From assembly GCA_016630905.1 (NCBI GenBank), contig WBMQ01000007.1:1302001-1366000 (forward strand): a DNA stretch of 64,000 nucleotides, given 5' to 3'. The translations under genes were made by a program, and so were the position numbers. Below, piece after piece: positions 22,356-34,253 of the stretch (position 1 is its first letter; each line of letters starts with the position of its first letter). The DNA comes from Capillidium heterosporum. Its lineage: Eukaryota; Entomophthoromycota; Entomophthoromycetes; Entomophthorales; Capillidiaceae. Below the pieces are notes generated by a model. That model had not been told where the DNA came from, did not search any database, and was given only the letters and a program-made list of their open reading frames with translations.

Positions 22356-23929
22356 CTTTATTAATTTTTTAGCTGAACAAGTTGGGAAAATGGTTTGTGG
22401 ATTGCTAACTTGGGTTGGAGATGAATTTTCAAAATTTTTTAGGAATCGAATCGGATGGTTTCGTTCCAAGTTGTGATAAAAAATCAAATCGATAGTAAAA
22501 TGTTTGGATTGGGAGTGTAATGCCATATTGAAAATACTTACTTATAGCTACTATTAAATGTTTAAATATGTTTATATATCAACAAGTATTATATACTTAA
22601 AAGCAAAGCATATATAGCCTTTATTGAAGTATCGATATACCTAGTATCAAAGCTTATGAACCAATTTTGGAAATCGATTACAACATTTATAAGTTGGCAT
22701 CATTCTCCAAGAAAGTTGTAAACTAAATTGTAATAAACTTTGGTATCAACAGGCCAGTCTTTGTTCGACTTTACTTACAAAATTATAAGCTAAATTTACA
22801 AGATGGGGCTATAAAAGAATTTAGCATATGTATTCTAGTAGTATACTTTAAAAGCCGTTCTTAACCAATTAGCTATAAATCAACCTCAAATATATTTATT
22901 AAAGTTCAATATATTGTACCTTAAAACAACAATAGATTTTAGTATAAATTGTATTTGCCAAGAAAACTACTAATTCAAAGCAGTCCCAAACAAACTCCAT
23001 CGATTTACTAGGAAATATACTGTTAGTACTATATACATCATACACAACTTTACCTAATTGTGCTTCCTAATCTCCTTGATCAACTGTTCAACATCATTAG
23101 ACAGCCGCATCCCAATATTCATGTATATACAATTCCACCACAACAATATTCCCCAATTTGACAGTTATAATATTCAAATTTTCCTTTTCAAAATATTAAC
23201 ATGATAAAAAGACCTACATCCTTATATTGGTACTAGTAACAATCAGACTATTTGCTGTTATTACTTTGAACAAAGCGTTGTTGATAAAATCCAAAGGTAC
23301 ATAGTTCTCTGAAGTTGATAAACTCATAAATTAAGTTGCTTATCTCTTGTTGAGAGAGTTAATGATTAGAAAGTTTATAAAGTAATTATTATTTTGTAAC
23401 CTTGGGATATTCTTAGGACTCATATTGACTGTTTAAAACTATGGCTTTGATTAGGTCTACGTAGATCTTCAAGTAGACGTTCAAGTAATCATTAGTTATT
23501 TGCATTCTAGAAAATAAATTCGGAAGGAAACAGTACAGCTGAAATGGATATTTATAGTGGAAAAACTTCCCCTTTGTATTATTAAACTCCTTTACTATAT
23601 GTTGATTTTGAATTACATATATATGTTTAATTTGTAACTTGGGAAGCTTACTTTTACTAAATATGAATTATAAAGCCTGTTTAAGAATGTTTAGGTGGTA
23701 CGTCAACTTGCACAATCAGACATTGTTGTATTATTGATGCTGTAACAAGTCTGATGGCTATCTACAAAACCACTCCTTTTAAACTCTTTTGATAGAAAAG
23801 CCGAGTTTGAATATCCATCTCTTCGTTGCGCTAATATACAAACTACGGGGCATTGTCGATATATATATTGTAAATATAGAGTATATTTCAAATAAATATA
23901 GCTTAAAATTACGAAATAGTAAATTTATT
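22356..23929. other. Intergenic
   Basis: This AT-rich 1.57 kb has no secure gene. Around 23050-23330 the minus strand has two short coding-like pieces (one starting at 23327, one ending 'LSNDVEQLIKEIRKHN' near 23054) that I could not join convincingly. Confidence 0.45.
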
Positions 23930-24595
23930 CTATTCATCACATTTATTACTTACCTTTAATAAACCTTCCTCGAGATAATTTAGAAGGTCCTCCCATTTAC
24001 AATCCAAGACATTACTGTTGAGCATTACAATATAATCGGTCTCTAAATACAAACTAAACAAACATTTTAAATTTAAATCTTACTGGGAACAAAGTACCAG
24101 GGCAACGTGATAATGGTTGCTGCTCGAAACCTTCTAGTTGCTTTATTTCGAACGATTTTTTTCTTACTGGTAATGCTCTTTGATGTCAAAATGTTGAACC
24201 TATATTTTTCCAAGGGTAGGTACATTTGTTTATCTTTGTCAGATTGTTAGTAGAATAGCTAAAAGAGAAAGTACCGTAGATAATTTGATTATTGGGCCAA
24301 GGTCTCCACTTCAAAGTGAAGTAGGGACAAACGTAGTTGGGTAAATTAGAATCGGCTAACATCTCCTTTATCGGGTTGCTACTCATACCTGGTATTTTAA
24401 ACTACTTTGAAGTGATGGCATAAATATTCGAGCTTAAAAATTGCTTACTGTAAACGTTCGGTTGGGGTATGATTCCTTTTCAATTATCTCTGGGTGATAG
24501 TTTTTGGTTGATTTCGTAGTTAGTTGTGCGTACCTTTGAACTGTCGTATACCATTTTATAGCTCTACAAGTTAAAACTTGCGACTTAAGGTTCAT
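23930..24595 (-). CDS. Mitochondrial protein resembling bacterial RNase P protein subunit (RnpA)
   Basis: Exons 24449-24595, 24275-24401, 24084-24233 and 23930-24042 give 178 aa without frame problems. Residues 1-35 form a presequence with Lys/Arg and no acidic residues before the first Glu, so a mitochondrial location is inferred. After 'FKIPGMSSNPIKEML' the second half reads 'KYRFNILTSKSITSKKK', then 'IVRNKATRRFRAA', then 'KTDYIVMLNSNVLDCKWEDL'. This follows the order of bacterial RnpA: R(I/F)G....SKK, the RNR..RR.RE basic helix that touches the RNA, then a DYV.I....V...F.EL strand-helix. The family role would be assisting a catalytic RNA in tRNA 5' processing. This is recognition by motif order only. 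The last exon is read through a GTAAGT to a TAG; a further tiny exon is possible. The gene is divergent from COX18 over 131 bp. Confidence 0.6.
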
Positions 24596-24726
24596 TTTGG
24601 AGGTCTTTGAAGCAACATTCGAGTTTTGCAAGCTGATTTCTAGCTTTGTAGCATTCAAAGTTTCACAGTTTATACACCAATTAGATTTCCTTGGTAAAAA
24701 TTTGGGAGTTGAGTTTACGTTTCGCT
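24596..24726. promoter_or_regulatory. Likely bidirectional promoter (RnpA-like / COX18)
   Basis: Only 131 bp lie between the two divergent start codons, and both proteins appear mitochondrial. This makes joint regulation likely. No factor site is identified. Confidence 0.45.
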
Positions 24727-25668
24727 ATGTTCAAACTACAATCTTCAACAAAGTCAGCCTCACTATTGACAACCCGAATACCCAAAAGATGCTTTAGTTT
24801 CGAATCGGTACTACTCCCATGCATACAATACCAATCCCAACAGTTTACGCTTTTACACGCTTCTCTTGGCACCGAATATTGGCTAAGTACGATTGCTTTT
24901 ACTTCGATTATCAAACTTAGCTGTCAAATTCCTATCCAGTATATTACTTTGAACAACAGGAAAAAATTGGTGAAGCTACAGCCTATCTTGCAGAGTTGGC
25001 AATCTACATATACTAGGCAGTACGGTCAAAATAGAGATTATTTATCGGTTGGGCAAGAGAGTTTGGAAAGTCAGGTAAAATAAAATAGAAGTTTTTTAGC
25101 TAATTTGTTTTAGTATAAATCGAAAGCTAAGGAGATATTTAAGAAGTTTGGATATAAGACATATCTCAACTATTTACCTATCGTACAGCTACCTATTTTT
25201 CTGCTAACTTCTTTGACTCTTCGTTCCATCGCTGGTTATTTCCCATACCCCCAGCTATCTATAAATGAACTTGCTTCAGGTGGGTACAGTTTCTTTTACA
25301 ACTTATCAGCCAGTGATCCAACCTTAATATTACCTATATTGGTTGGCTGTACGCATCTGCTTAACGTTCAAGTAAAGTCGCTTTTCAATAATTTATTTAA
25401 CTTTATTTCCATTTAGATGCAAGTCAGTGGCCCAGCTAAAAATCCAAGCTTGACTAGTCGAATAGTTACCAATTTAGCTAGATGTGGAGCCTTGGTTATG
25501 ATTCCAGTGGCAACGTACTCCCCAGCAGTAATTTTTTAATATTTGTCCATTTATTAATTATGTAACCTTTAGTTGGTCTCTATTTACTGGCTCACATCTG
25601 CTACGTGGTCCCTAATTATCAACTCATTTGTAAAAATATATATGAAGAGGAAAGTGGTATCCAAGTAA
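24727..25668 (+). CDS. COX18: COX18-like mitochondrial inner-membrane insertase (YidC/Oxa1/Alb3 family)
   Basis: COX18 inserts the C-terminal tail of cytochrome oxidase subunit 2 across the inner membrane. Exons 24727-25074, 25114-25371, 25417-25527 and 25573-25668 give 270 aa. The N-terminus has a basic, acid-free presequence ('MFKLQSSTKSASLLTTRIPKR'). Membrane blocks typical of the family are 'EYWLSTIAFTSIIKLSCQIP', 'YLPIVQLPIFLLTSLTLR', 'GGYSFFYNLSASDPTLILP' and 'VSIYWLTSATWSLI'. The short length and lack of a long coiled-coil tail favour COX18 over OXA1. The start at 24727 precedes the presequence. The neighbour on the other strand is RnpA-like, echoing the bacterial rnpA-yidC order. Confidence 0.85.
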
Positions 25669-26926
25669 GTGTAGAAGGTTATAGAATTAGGTTAGAATAT
25701 AAATAATTTGCCCTTTGGTTAGAAGTAGTACCATTGAGCTTTATATTGCATATCTTGTATTTTTTGTTTTGTTTAAGTTTACAGTGTTTTGTGAATGGTA
25801 CTCATCAAAAGGATAAATAAAGTCGCTATCCATCTCAACGAACCTAATCACGCAGTTTGTTTCTAGATAGTGCTATCAAAGGCAAACGATGCCATTAAAA
25901 GCTATAATGTATAAGCTTACGATTTAATCTTAGTATTGACTACCTAAAGTTCAATTTTTAAACTGTAATCAACACTACCTCTTTCGTCTTTCAAAGTTTA
26001 ATTGTCGATTAAGACATCCTGATTGCCTTGGAATTTTGATTTCAGTTTTGGGATATAATTTGCCTTCAAAGGATGCTTGTATTCAAATAGTTCACACTGT
26101 CAGCTTTTATACGTGGGTATTCCAAATGATTGGTGATGATAGGGACTAAAGAAGAAGGAATGCTATCATCTAGGATGGGCACAGGGCTTAAAAGATATCA
26201 GAGGCGTGGTCATTAATATTCCTTCTAAATGCTAAATATAAGTGGTTTGTCTCAATATTCTATCAGCCATAAAACCTATACTGGACTGAGCTGGATAACG
26301 AGACTTGACATTATAGTTTAAATACATTTACCAATCTTAATTTGATAGCAGTATTAACGCATTACTTTAGATCTTTAGCTTTTCATCACAGGTATTGAAC
26401 CTAGTTAAATCAACCTTACTACTAGTTTTCCACTTTTTAAATAGTGTCCCATATATGCCTATATGTTATATAATGCTCAATGGCCAAGTACAGCAGTAAT
26501 AAAAGATAAAGGCCAGGAATTAGCAATTTATGGAAATGCTTTACCATACTTGAGGCTTAATCCAACTACAACTAAAGTTCGAGATCCTATTTAAACTTAT
26601 ATTAAACAAATGTATTTAAAGTTGTAGTAGGTCTTCTCCTTTACTGCCACTGAAACCTTAGCAGGCATTAGAGTCTAATGTAAAAACGAAATTGATGGAT
26701 TTTCGTTCTAGGGCCTTACTAAATGCTCACCACGTCAACTTTGTAAATTTAACTTATAGAAGCTTGTACCAATGACTGCATGAATTTTAGGTGGGGATGA
26801 ATTGAGATTCTTTACAATTGAACTAAACTATTCAACTTCCCAGTTTTAGATAAGCTCTGCCTCCTATATAAAGAGAAGATAAACTTATACCAGAGTAATA
26901 CCGTTGTTTCTAAAACTTATTGAGTA
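25669..26926. other. Intergenic
   Basis: This is 1.26 kb of AT-rich sequence downstream of COX18 and upstream of the SKT5-like gene. No feature is recognised apart from whatever promoter lies before 26927. Confidence 0.5.
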
Positions 26927-28941
26927 ATGGAAAATCCTACAAAGGCTGGACACCACCCCCAACACGAAGATGCAAGCGGTAAATTATTTATATTTTCTGC
27001 AAATAACGTTTTATAGAGCTAGCGGATCAGATTGGTGATCTCAAACTGAACAACCCAAAAATGACCCGTAGTCATAGCAACCCAACAAACGGTAGCGAAG
27101 AGAATCGAGTGTCCTATTTCCCCGATAGCGAGCAGTACATTGAGCCTGACCAATATACGCCTCATTCTCCACTAACTCCTAGTCCAAAACCTCTTCCGAT
27201 TCCAAGAAAGAAATCTACCCAAGAGGAATCTAAAAGTTTAAAGCATGCGAACAGCGTTGACTCTAATAATCTAGGAGCGAACGGGTCAAGGTCGAATGGG
27301 CAAGTATACGATTCTGAAGTACAACACCATGAAGACTTCGATTCGAAAGCGGAAAGCTATGCAATCCACAAGAACTTAAAGCATGCACAGAATGTTACAC
27401 GCTCCCAAGACAACTTGAAATACCAAGAACGAGATGAGAAATACCGTGAACGAAGACCTAGCGTTGCCCCAAAGATATCCAAGAATTTCGAGTCGGATGG
27501 CTATTATGCCGAAACACGCTCACTCCCAAGCAACGACCCCAATCAGAGCTACCAACCTTCAAGAGCCGTGCATTCCATATCGAACTCACCCCAACACCAA
27601 CACATGAATAAAAACGGGTACCAAAGCGACCCCAGGACTTCACCCAGACCATCTTCCATTGACCAGGAAAGTATGTCTTCACGCCCCGATAGCATCCGCG
27701 ATATTTCTAGAGCTTCCATGCGAAGTTTAACCGACTCTGCGGCCCGTAGTAGCTTCACATCAAGTATGCCGTCTATAAACCCTACATCTCCTTCTGAACA
27801 ACCACGGAAGGCTAAGATCCCCACTAAAGAAGCGCTTGAGATCTACCGTCAGAACGCCAAAAAGTCACACGACCCTGAGGTGCAACTAGACTTTGCTAAA
27901 TATTTAATAGAGACGGCAGCACTGGTTTTGGCTAACCATGGTGACCAAGTAGATCCACAGACGGCCCGTAAACTACACAACACCCTCATTACCGAAGCTT
28001 TGAAATGGATCAAGCGCCTCTCGAGCCAAGGTATCGGTTTAGGGAAGGGGGCTTATCCCGACGCCCAGTTCTTTTTGGCCAACTGCTATAACAACGGCTC
28101 ACTTGGTCTACCGGTTGACCACGACAAGGCGTTCAATTTGTACGTCCAGGCCTCAAAACAGAACCATCCAGCTGCTACCTACCGTACTGGTGTATGCTAC
28201 GAGTTTGGTGCTGGTACAAAACGAGACCATCACCGTGCGCTTCAATTTTTCCGCAAGGCTGCTGCGCTCGGTGATACCGCTGCCATGTTCAAGGTCGGTA
28301 TGGTATTACTCAAAGGTGGATTGAGCCAGCAGTCGAACCCGCGGGAGGGTATCACCTGGCTCAAGCGTGCTGCCGCCGCGGCCGACGAAGAGAACCCCCA
28401 CGCCTTACACGAACTCGCTTCTTGCTACGAAAAGGGAGGTATCCCTTCCATCATCGCCGACGAATCGTACGCCCGCGAGCTCTTCACTCAGGCCGCCCAA
28501 CTCGGCTACGCCCACTCTCAGTTCAAGATGGGAGTCTGCTACGAACAAGGTCTACTCACCTGCCCCGTCGACCCTAGAAGATCCATTGCCTGGTTTACAC
28601 GTGGTGCCGAACAAGGTGATCCCGAGTGTGAGTTGGCATTGTCAGGCTGGTACCTAACTGGTTCTGAAGGCGTTCTCAAGCAGTCTGATACCGAAGCGTA
28701 TCTATGGGCCCGTAAAGCTGCCGATAAAGGACTAGCCAAGGCCGAATACGCCGTAGGTTATTACAGCGAAGTTGGTATAGGAGTCAAGCAGGATGTCGAA
28801 GAAGCAAGACGCTGGCTCATGCGCTCGGCAGCCCAAGGAAATAAGCGGGCGATGCAGCGCCTCACTGAACTCAAGAAGCTGGGTTCGGGTCGTAAGTACA
28901 ACTCCAAATCTAAGGATGAAGCTGGCTGTACTATATCCTAA
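26927..28941 (+). CDS. SKT5: Chitin synthase III activator, SKT5/CHS4 family (Sel1 repeats, CaaX end)
   Basis: SKT5/CHS4 proteins recruit and activate chitin synthase III at bud necks and septa. Exons 26927-26978 and 27017-28941 give 658 aa. The first about 300 residues are a polar Ser/Pro/Asn/Gln-rich tail with phosphorylation-like clusters. The second half is a run of Sel1-like repeats, for example 'DAQFFLANCYNNGSLGLPVD', 'AATYRTGVCYEFGAGTKRD' and 'AEYAVGYYSEVGIGVKQDVE'. The protein ends 'CTIS', a CaaX box of the farnesylated type, as in known SKT5 proteins that need prenylation for membrane attachment. The repeat half is visibly more GC-rich than the flanks, as expected for conserved coding sequence. 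The start lies in a small first exon that keeps the frame; a downstream ATG at 27061 is the alternative. Confidence 0.9.
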
Positions 28942-30211
28942 ATCCATAATCGGTTGCGACTTTGTACTGAACTCACCTTTTTCGGTAAGCTCTATTCTCT
29001 ATCAGATACAACTGCCTTGAATGATACTATACTTTATATTCCTATTTGCTCTAATCCTTCCCTTCACCTATACTGATCTTTTATATTTAGTAAATAAATT
29101 CCAAGTTTCCTATATACATTTTTGGCAATAAATGTATTTTGAGAGGTATATGTAGTAATAGTATGCATGTGTAATGAGTGATGTAGTGCTTCTTTTATAT
29201 AGTTTAAGGCTGTGTACCGAAAACTATGGAGTTTATAGTATAACTTTAGTGATCTCCAAATAAACCTACACAAGTAAAATTTTCACTCAATATATCAAGC
29301 TTAACGATACTTCTAGTTAATAACAACTAAAATATACTACTGAGATTTTAGATAATAGAAATATATATTTTTAATAAGCAGAAACTTAGAATATACATAT
29401 TGCTATTCCAGTGAATGATAGTGCAAAAGTACCCTATACATAGGATGCATTTCCATATTAGCTTAAATATATATCCACCTTTACCTTGAGAAACAGGCCT
29501 GTTATATAAATATTTGCTTACACCTATATGAGCTTTTAGTAACAATTTCGTTGTCAAGAATGCTGGAGAAAACAATCTGGATCACATGATTTATCGTTCA
29601 GGTGGAAGGATAAAGGAAAATTAGGGGTTGAATTTTTGTAAGCCAGCTAGTAGTTTGGCCTGGATAAAAGGATGGTGTCATCGTACGATCTAGAAGCTTG
29701 AAGGAAAGGTGGCGATCTTTTTAGCATTTGCTATTCTCATATAGAGCTATAGGCGTGCTATCTAACCATTTTGCTAAGGTTCGGATATAGCGATCTATTT
29801 GACATGTCAAAATGCACTTAAATTCCATCTCAAATCTGTTGCTGATAAGATTTTCATTTCCAGGCTGCCTAGCTTTACCAATAGAGGTTCCTAAAATGAT
29901 AATCTGTCTGAAAATTATAGGCTCAAATTTAGTGTCCTGATTACGTTTAATTTTGGCCATGAACGCATTTTCAGTCCCCTTAAAAATCTGGAAACCCTGT
30001 AAGCTAAGGAATAGTTCCAACCAAAAGAGTTATTTTTTACGATAGTAGCTATCAGTTGCAGTATCTTACTCAAGGGATACGTATATAGGCAAGCAAACTC
30101 AAAACTAGTAAGGATAACGACCCTACATAATCTTATAAAAACCCAACTCACCAAGTTTTACTTCAGCCTTTCGAAACTTCAACTTAAATTCCAGCACATC
30201 GACGTATAAGT
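28942..30211. other. Intergenic
   Basis: This is 1.27 kb between SKT5 and the acyltransferase gene, both on the plus strand. A minus-strand frame at 29721-29960 (79 codons from ATG) is less AT-biased than its surroundings but matches nothing I know. No other feature is seen. Confidence 0.45.
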
Positions 30212-32685
30212 ATGGATTGGGACAACCTATGCTACGACTTAACGACCAACTTCCTATCGGGTATGGTAGATGTATTCTTTAGGGAGATTCAGACTCGAGG
30301 CGCCCACCGTATACCTAGGGAAGGCCCCGTATTTTTCGTAGGAGCCCCCCATGCCAACCAGATGTTCGACCCCTTGGTGCTAAATAGACATGTAGAACGT
30401 AGAATCTTCTACCTGTGCGCCAAAGTTTCCTACGAGAGGGCCATCATAGGACACTTTGCAAGATTAATTCAAGCTAGTAAGTATTTTAATTTATACATTT
30501 TCTCCATATTGACACGTTTCTTTTTGCTTTTAAAGTACCGGTAGCTCGACCCCAAGATTACGCTATAAAAGGGCTGGGCAAGATAAAAGTCCTAGACCGA
30601 GTAAAGGCACCTTTAACTATCATCGGTGTAGGTACCAGCTTCCTTTCCCAGCTGAAGGAAGGCATGATATTAGCTCTACCCCAAGATAAAGGCTCAGCTA
30701 CCATCGAGAAGATAGTTTCGGATACCGAACTGGTCATCAAGAAGGAGTTGAAGAGTTTGGAGGCCATCGAGATGTTGTCTAGACCGGAAGGCTGCTCTTA
30801 CAAGTGTCTACCCCAACTTGATCAATCTGACGTCTACCAATCCGTATACAAAGCCCTCAATAAGGGTGGTGCTATAGGTATCTTCCCTGAAGGCGGTTCC
30901 CACGATCGCAGTGATTTACTACCTCTCAAAGGTACCTGTTTAACAAACTCTGGATCAGTTTACTAACTTTTGGAATTATTTAATCTAGCCGGAGTCGCTG
31001 TAATGACTTTAGGTGCTATGGCTGCTAATCCTGAACTGGACGTCAAATTAGTCCCTTGTGGTAACTACGTTTTAACAAGCTTAGCCATTAACTTGCATTT
31101 GTTTAGGCTTAAATTACTTCCACCCTGATAAGTTCCGCTCTCGAGCTGTCGTCGACTATGGTAAACCTATATCAGTTCCAAAGCACTTGGTCGAACTCTT
31201 CAAAAACGGTGGTGAGGATAAACGTAAAGCTTGCGGTACCTTACTCAACATGATCTCAAACGCCTTGAAGGCAGTTACGATAACAGCTCCAGACCTCGAA
31301 ACTTTGATGGTAACTATATACTTTACAGCTTACTATATGCCTTATCCGTATCCATTCTAAAATGTGCTTTTAGGTAGTACAAGCAGCTCGTCGATTATAC
31401 CAGTCGAATAAGACTAAAACCACAACTAGCCAGGTTGTCAAGCAGACCCGTCTCCTCCTCAACGGCTACCTACACTTCAAAGACGAACCTAACGTCGTCA
31501 AGCTACGTGACAAGATTCTCAAATACAACGAACTGCTACAAGAGTATGGAGTACGTGACCACCAGGTTAAGAAGTTTTCTATGAGTCCTGCTAAGGCTGC
31601 TGCCAAGTTTGTATACAATTTGGCCTCTACAGTTTTCATGGGTGTGCTATCTTTACCATAGTAAGAGAATTTTCACATTTTTAGAGCCGTCACTTTTGCC
31701 TCGTTACTAATTGAACTCATAGTGGTGTGTTGAATGCTCCAATTATCGCAACTGCCAGTGTTGTCTCTAAACGCAAACAAGCCGGTAGGTTACTTTGCAT
31801 TTGATATACATACTAACTTATTTATCTAACTTATAGAGGCACTGGCCAACTCAACGGTTAAAGTAACTGCCAAGGACGTCGTTTCCACTTGGAAATTCCT
31901 CATCACCTTGGGCCTAGGACCTGCCCTCTATTTGGCCTACTCGGGTACCGTCGGTTACTACGCCTACCACTCCTCGCTGCCCTGGTACCTCAAGTTGTTG
32001 GCCCCAGTTACCACGTTCCTATCTTTACCTCTAATCTCCTTCGCCTCGTTACAGTTTGGAGACCGCGCCTACGACAAATCTCGGTACCCAACTTATAAGC
32101 TTACTTTTCTAATTTTTTAACAGTACCTTGCGACCTCTGTTCCTGACTATTATCGGGGATAAAACGGTGCAAGCTCTACCTCAAATCCGCCAGGAGCTCT
32201 CAGAGGAGATCACAGCTGCCATCCATGAGCTAGCCCCCAAACTTTACCCGGAGCTCGATCTCTTGCAAATCGAAGTTACCGACGACCACACCAGCTCTGG
32301 CGTCCCACCCTTAACCCCCTCTTCCCAGTCAGCTCTGCATTGGATCATGACTCCCCTCGACTTTGTCGGCGACAAATTCTTTGACTTTACGGCACCCAGT
32401 ACTCCTGTCATTCAGTCGCGACCTGGATCCTCCTTAGGTTCCAATCCCAGTTCCCAAACTCACTCTAGGTCGGCTAGCTATGGTGATTTAACTAAATTAC
32501 ATCCGTTAACTAAGATATCGCCCAAGATGTCTCACCTTAATCTACCTAGCCACAGCCACAATAAGACGGCATCGTTAAGTCATATCGACTTTAGCAAGGA
32601 TTTCGGTAAGCCTATGAAGAAGTCCAACCTCTCACCCAAGTCCAGTACCCTTGAACTGGATCTAGAAAGTAAGAAGGACAACTGA
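30212..32685 (+). CDS. SCT1: Glycerol-3-phosphate O-acyltransferase (GPT2/SCT1 family)
   Basis: This ER-membrane enzyme acylates glycerol-3-phosphate (and dihydroxyacetone phosphate) at sn-1, the first step of phospholipid and triacylglycerol synthesis. Eight exons (30212-30476, 30536-30931, 30989-31060, 31107-31309, 31374-31660, 31723-31784, 31837-32083, 32124-32685) join to 697 aa. The PlsC domain has block I 'APHANQMFDPL' (the H-X4-D catalytic pair), the substrate-binding 'GIFPEGGSHDRSDL' and 'KLVPCGLNYFHPDKFRSRA'. A membrane section follows with 'GLGPALYLAYSGTVGYY' and 'TFLSLPLISFASLQFGD'. The C-terminal tail is Ser/Pro-rich with many possible phosphosites, as in yeast SCT1 and GPT2. No frame problem is seen. 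Whether it is the GPT2 or the SCT1 orthologue is open; many fungi have one. Confidence 0.93.
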
Positions 32686-34253
32686 GTTGGCTAATTTTTA
32701 TGGCAACTTTCGTCAGTATTTCGACTGGTCTTGCGGAATTCATATTTTCATCTCCTTTCCTATATTTGAACCTACGTTGCTTTTTACAAGGTTTATCGTA
32801 GGTCTACATTCATCGAACTGCTTTTTCTTTACAGGACGTCATTTTTAAGAGACCTATATCTTCTTTATCATCTACAGTCGAAGTGGGCACTTCTAACTAC
32901 GTCTATTTTTGTCTTAATAAACATGTAATGTAATTGAGCTTTCAATGATGAAATGTTGGTTTGAATTTACGATCAGTTTCTTTTTTGTAACTTTCAAGTT
33001 GGATGGAGATATATCCCACAATGTTATTTAGAAACCTGAGTTTTAATTGATATATAGTTTATAGTTCATTATATTTTGTTGGCAGGTCATATCTTATGAG
33101 TTTTCAAATGTTGGTAAAAATTATTGGTTTTAGATACTTTGGTTATATGAAAATCTAAATATACAATAGATAAGTTTAGATTCGCTGCATGTGTAACAAA
33201 TAACTTAGGAATTTGTGCATGCTTTGAGAATGCCACTATGGATGTTATATTTTTGTATATTGATGATGAGGCTTTTCCTAAAATATGTTCAAATTTCCGA
33301 CCTTTAATATCCTCAATAGCTATTAAATCCTGTCTTTTTCATAGCCAGTTGAAGTTCCTTCCAGTCATCTTATCAACTTGAGCATATAGAATTTCGGCTC
33401 TCTAGATATTACCCAATGGATTTGTATCTAGTGGATGAACTACTAGCTCATATCTACTACCAAGCTTAGGATGAAAGTTAATTCGGCTGGAATATAGTCA
33501 AACTTTAACCTTTATATATGGATTGGGCTGTATTCCAGTTACTTTCAAAGATCAAAAATACCTTGAAAAGATATATTACTAATTCCATTAAAATCACTTA
33601 AAAGTATAACTATAATTGTTTGAAGTAGCTTCTATGAATTCTTATAAAGCTGTATATATGTCATCACGTTATACTTAAATTCTACAACAAATAGTAAACT
33701 ATACACTAAAATAATCTCAAGTGGATACATAGTAAAATTAGAATCCATATTAATGACTTTCAAATTTCTATTAAGCTTGATAAAATTAAAAGTTTTTAGC
33801 TAAAATAGTCGGTAATAACAACTATTGTAAACTTTTATATCATTGATATCCAAATACAAGTTGCAATCACTAATAAGTTAATCTTAGAACATTGCTAACT
33901 GATTAGATATTTTGTAAATGCTATTTATCTTGGAATCAAAAAGAAGCTTAGAGTTTACTAACTTTGGTATTTATATATAAAAATAGAATAGGCATATATA
34001 ATCAAAAGTATACCATGTATTAAATATATTTGTATATTCAAAGACAAAACTAAACAATGGAAATTTAACCCAAAGACATATCACAACACCAAGCAAATTT
34101 ATTACAAATAAGCTCAATCCAGAAAAAAAACACATAATAATAGAAGATTTGATAAAAAGTAGGGTGTGGGGCATCGTAATATAAAAATAAAACAATACTT
34201 ACTTTCAAGTGGGCTGATCTATAGGTAAAATCCAAATTCCTTGCCTGTCAAAC
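32686..34253. other. Intergenic, convergent 3' ends of GPAT and PARN
   Basis: This 1.57-kb very AT-rich stretch lies between convergent genes. The region from 33000 on has only short random frames. No repeat or RNA gene is recognised. Confidence 0.5.

Noticed and set aside
23040-23330. Possible small gene starting 'MSLSTSENYVPLDFINNALF'
   Set aside because: The open stretch is only 36 codons, and the introns needed to reach the second piece have poor signals. No family was recognised.
29721-29960. 79-codon minus-strand frame upstream of GPAT
   Set aside because: It has an ATG and balanced composition, but no recognised family and no splice partner. Frames of similar length occur by chance elsewhere in this window.
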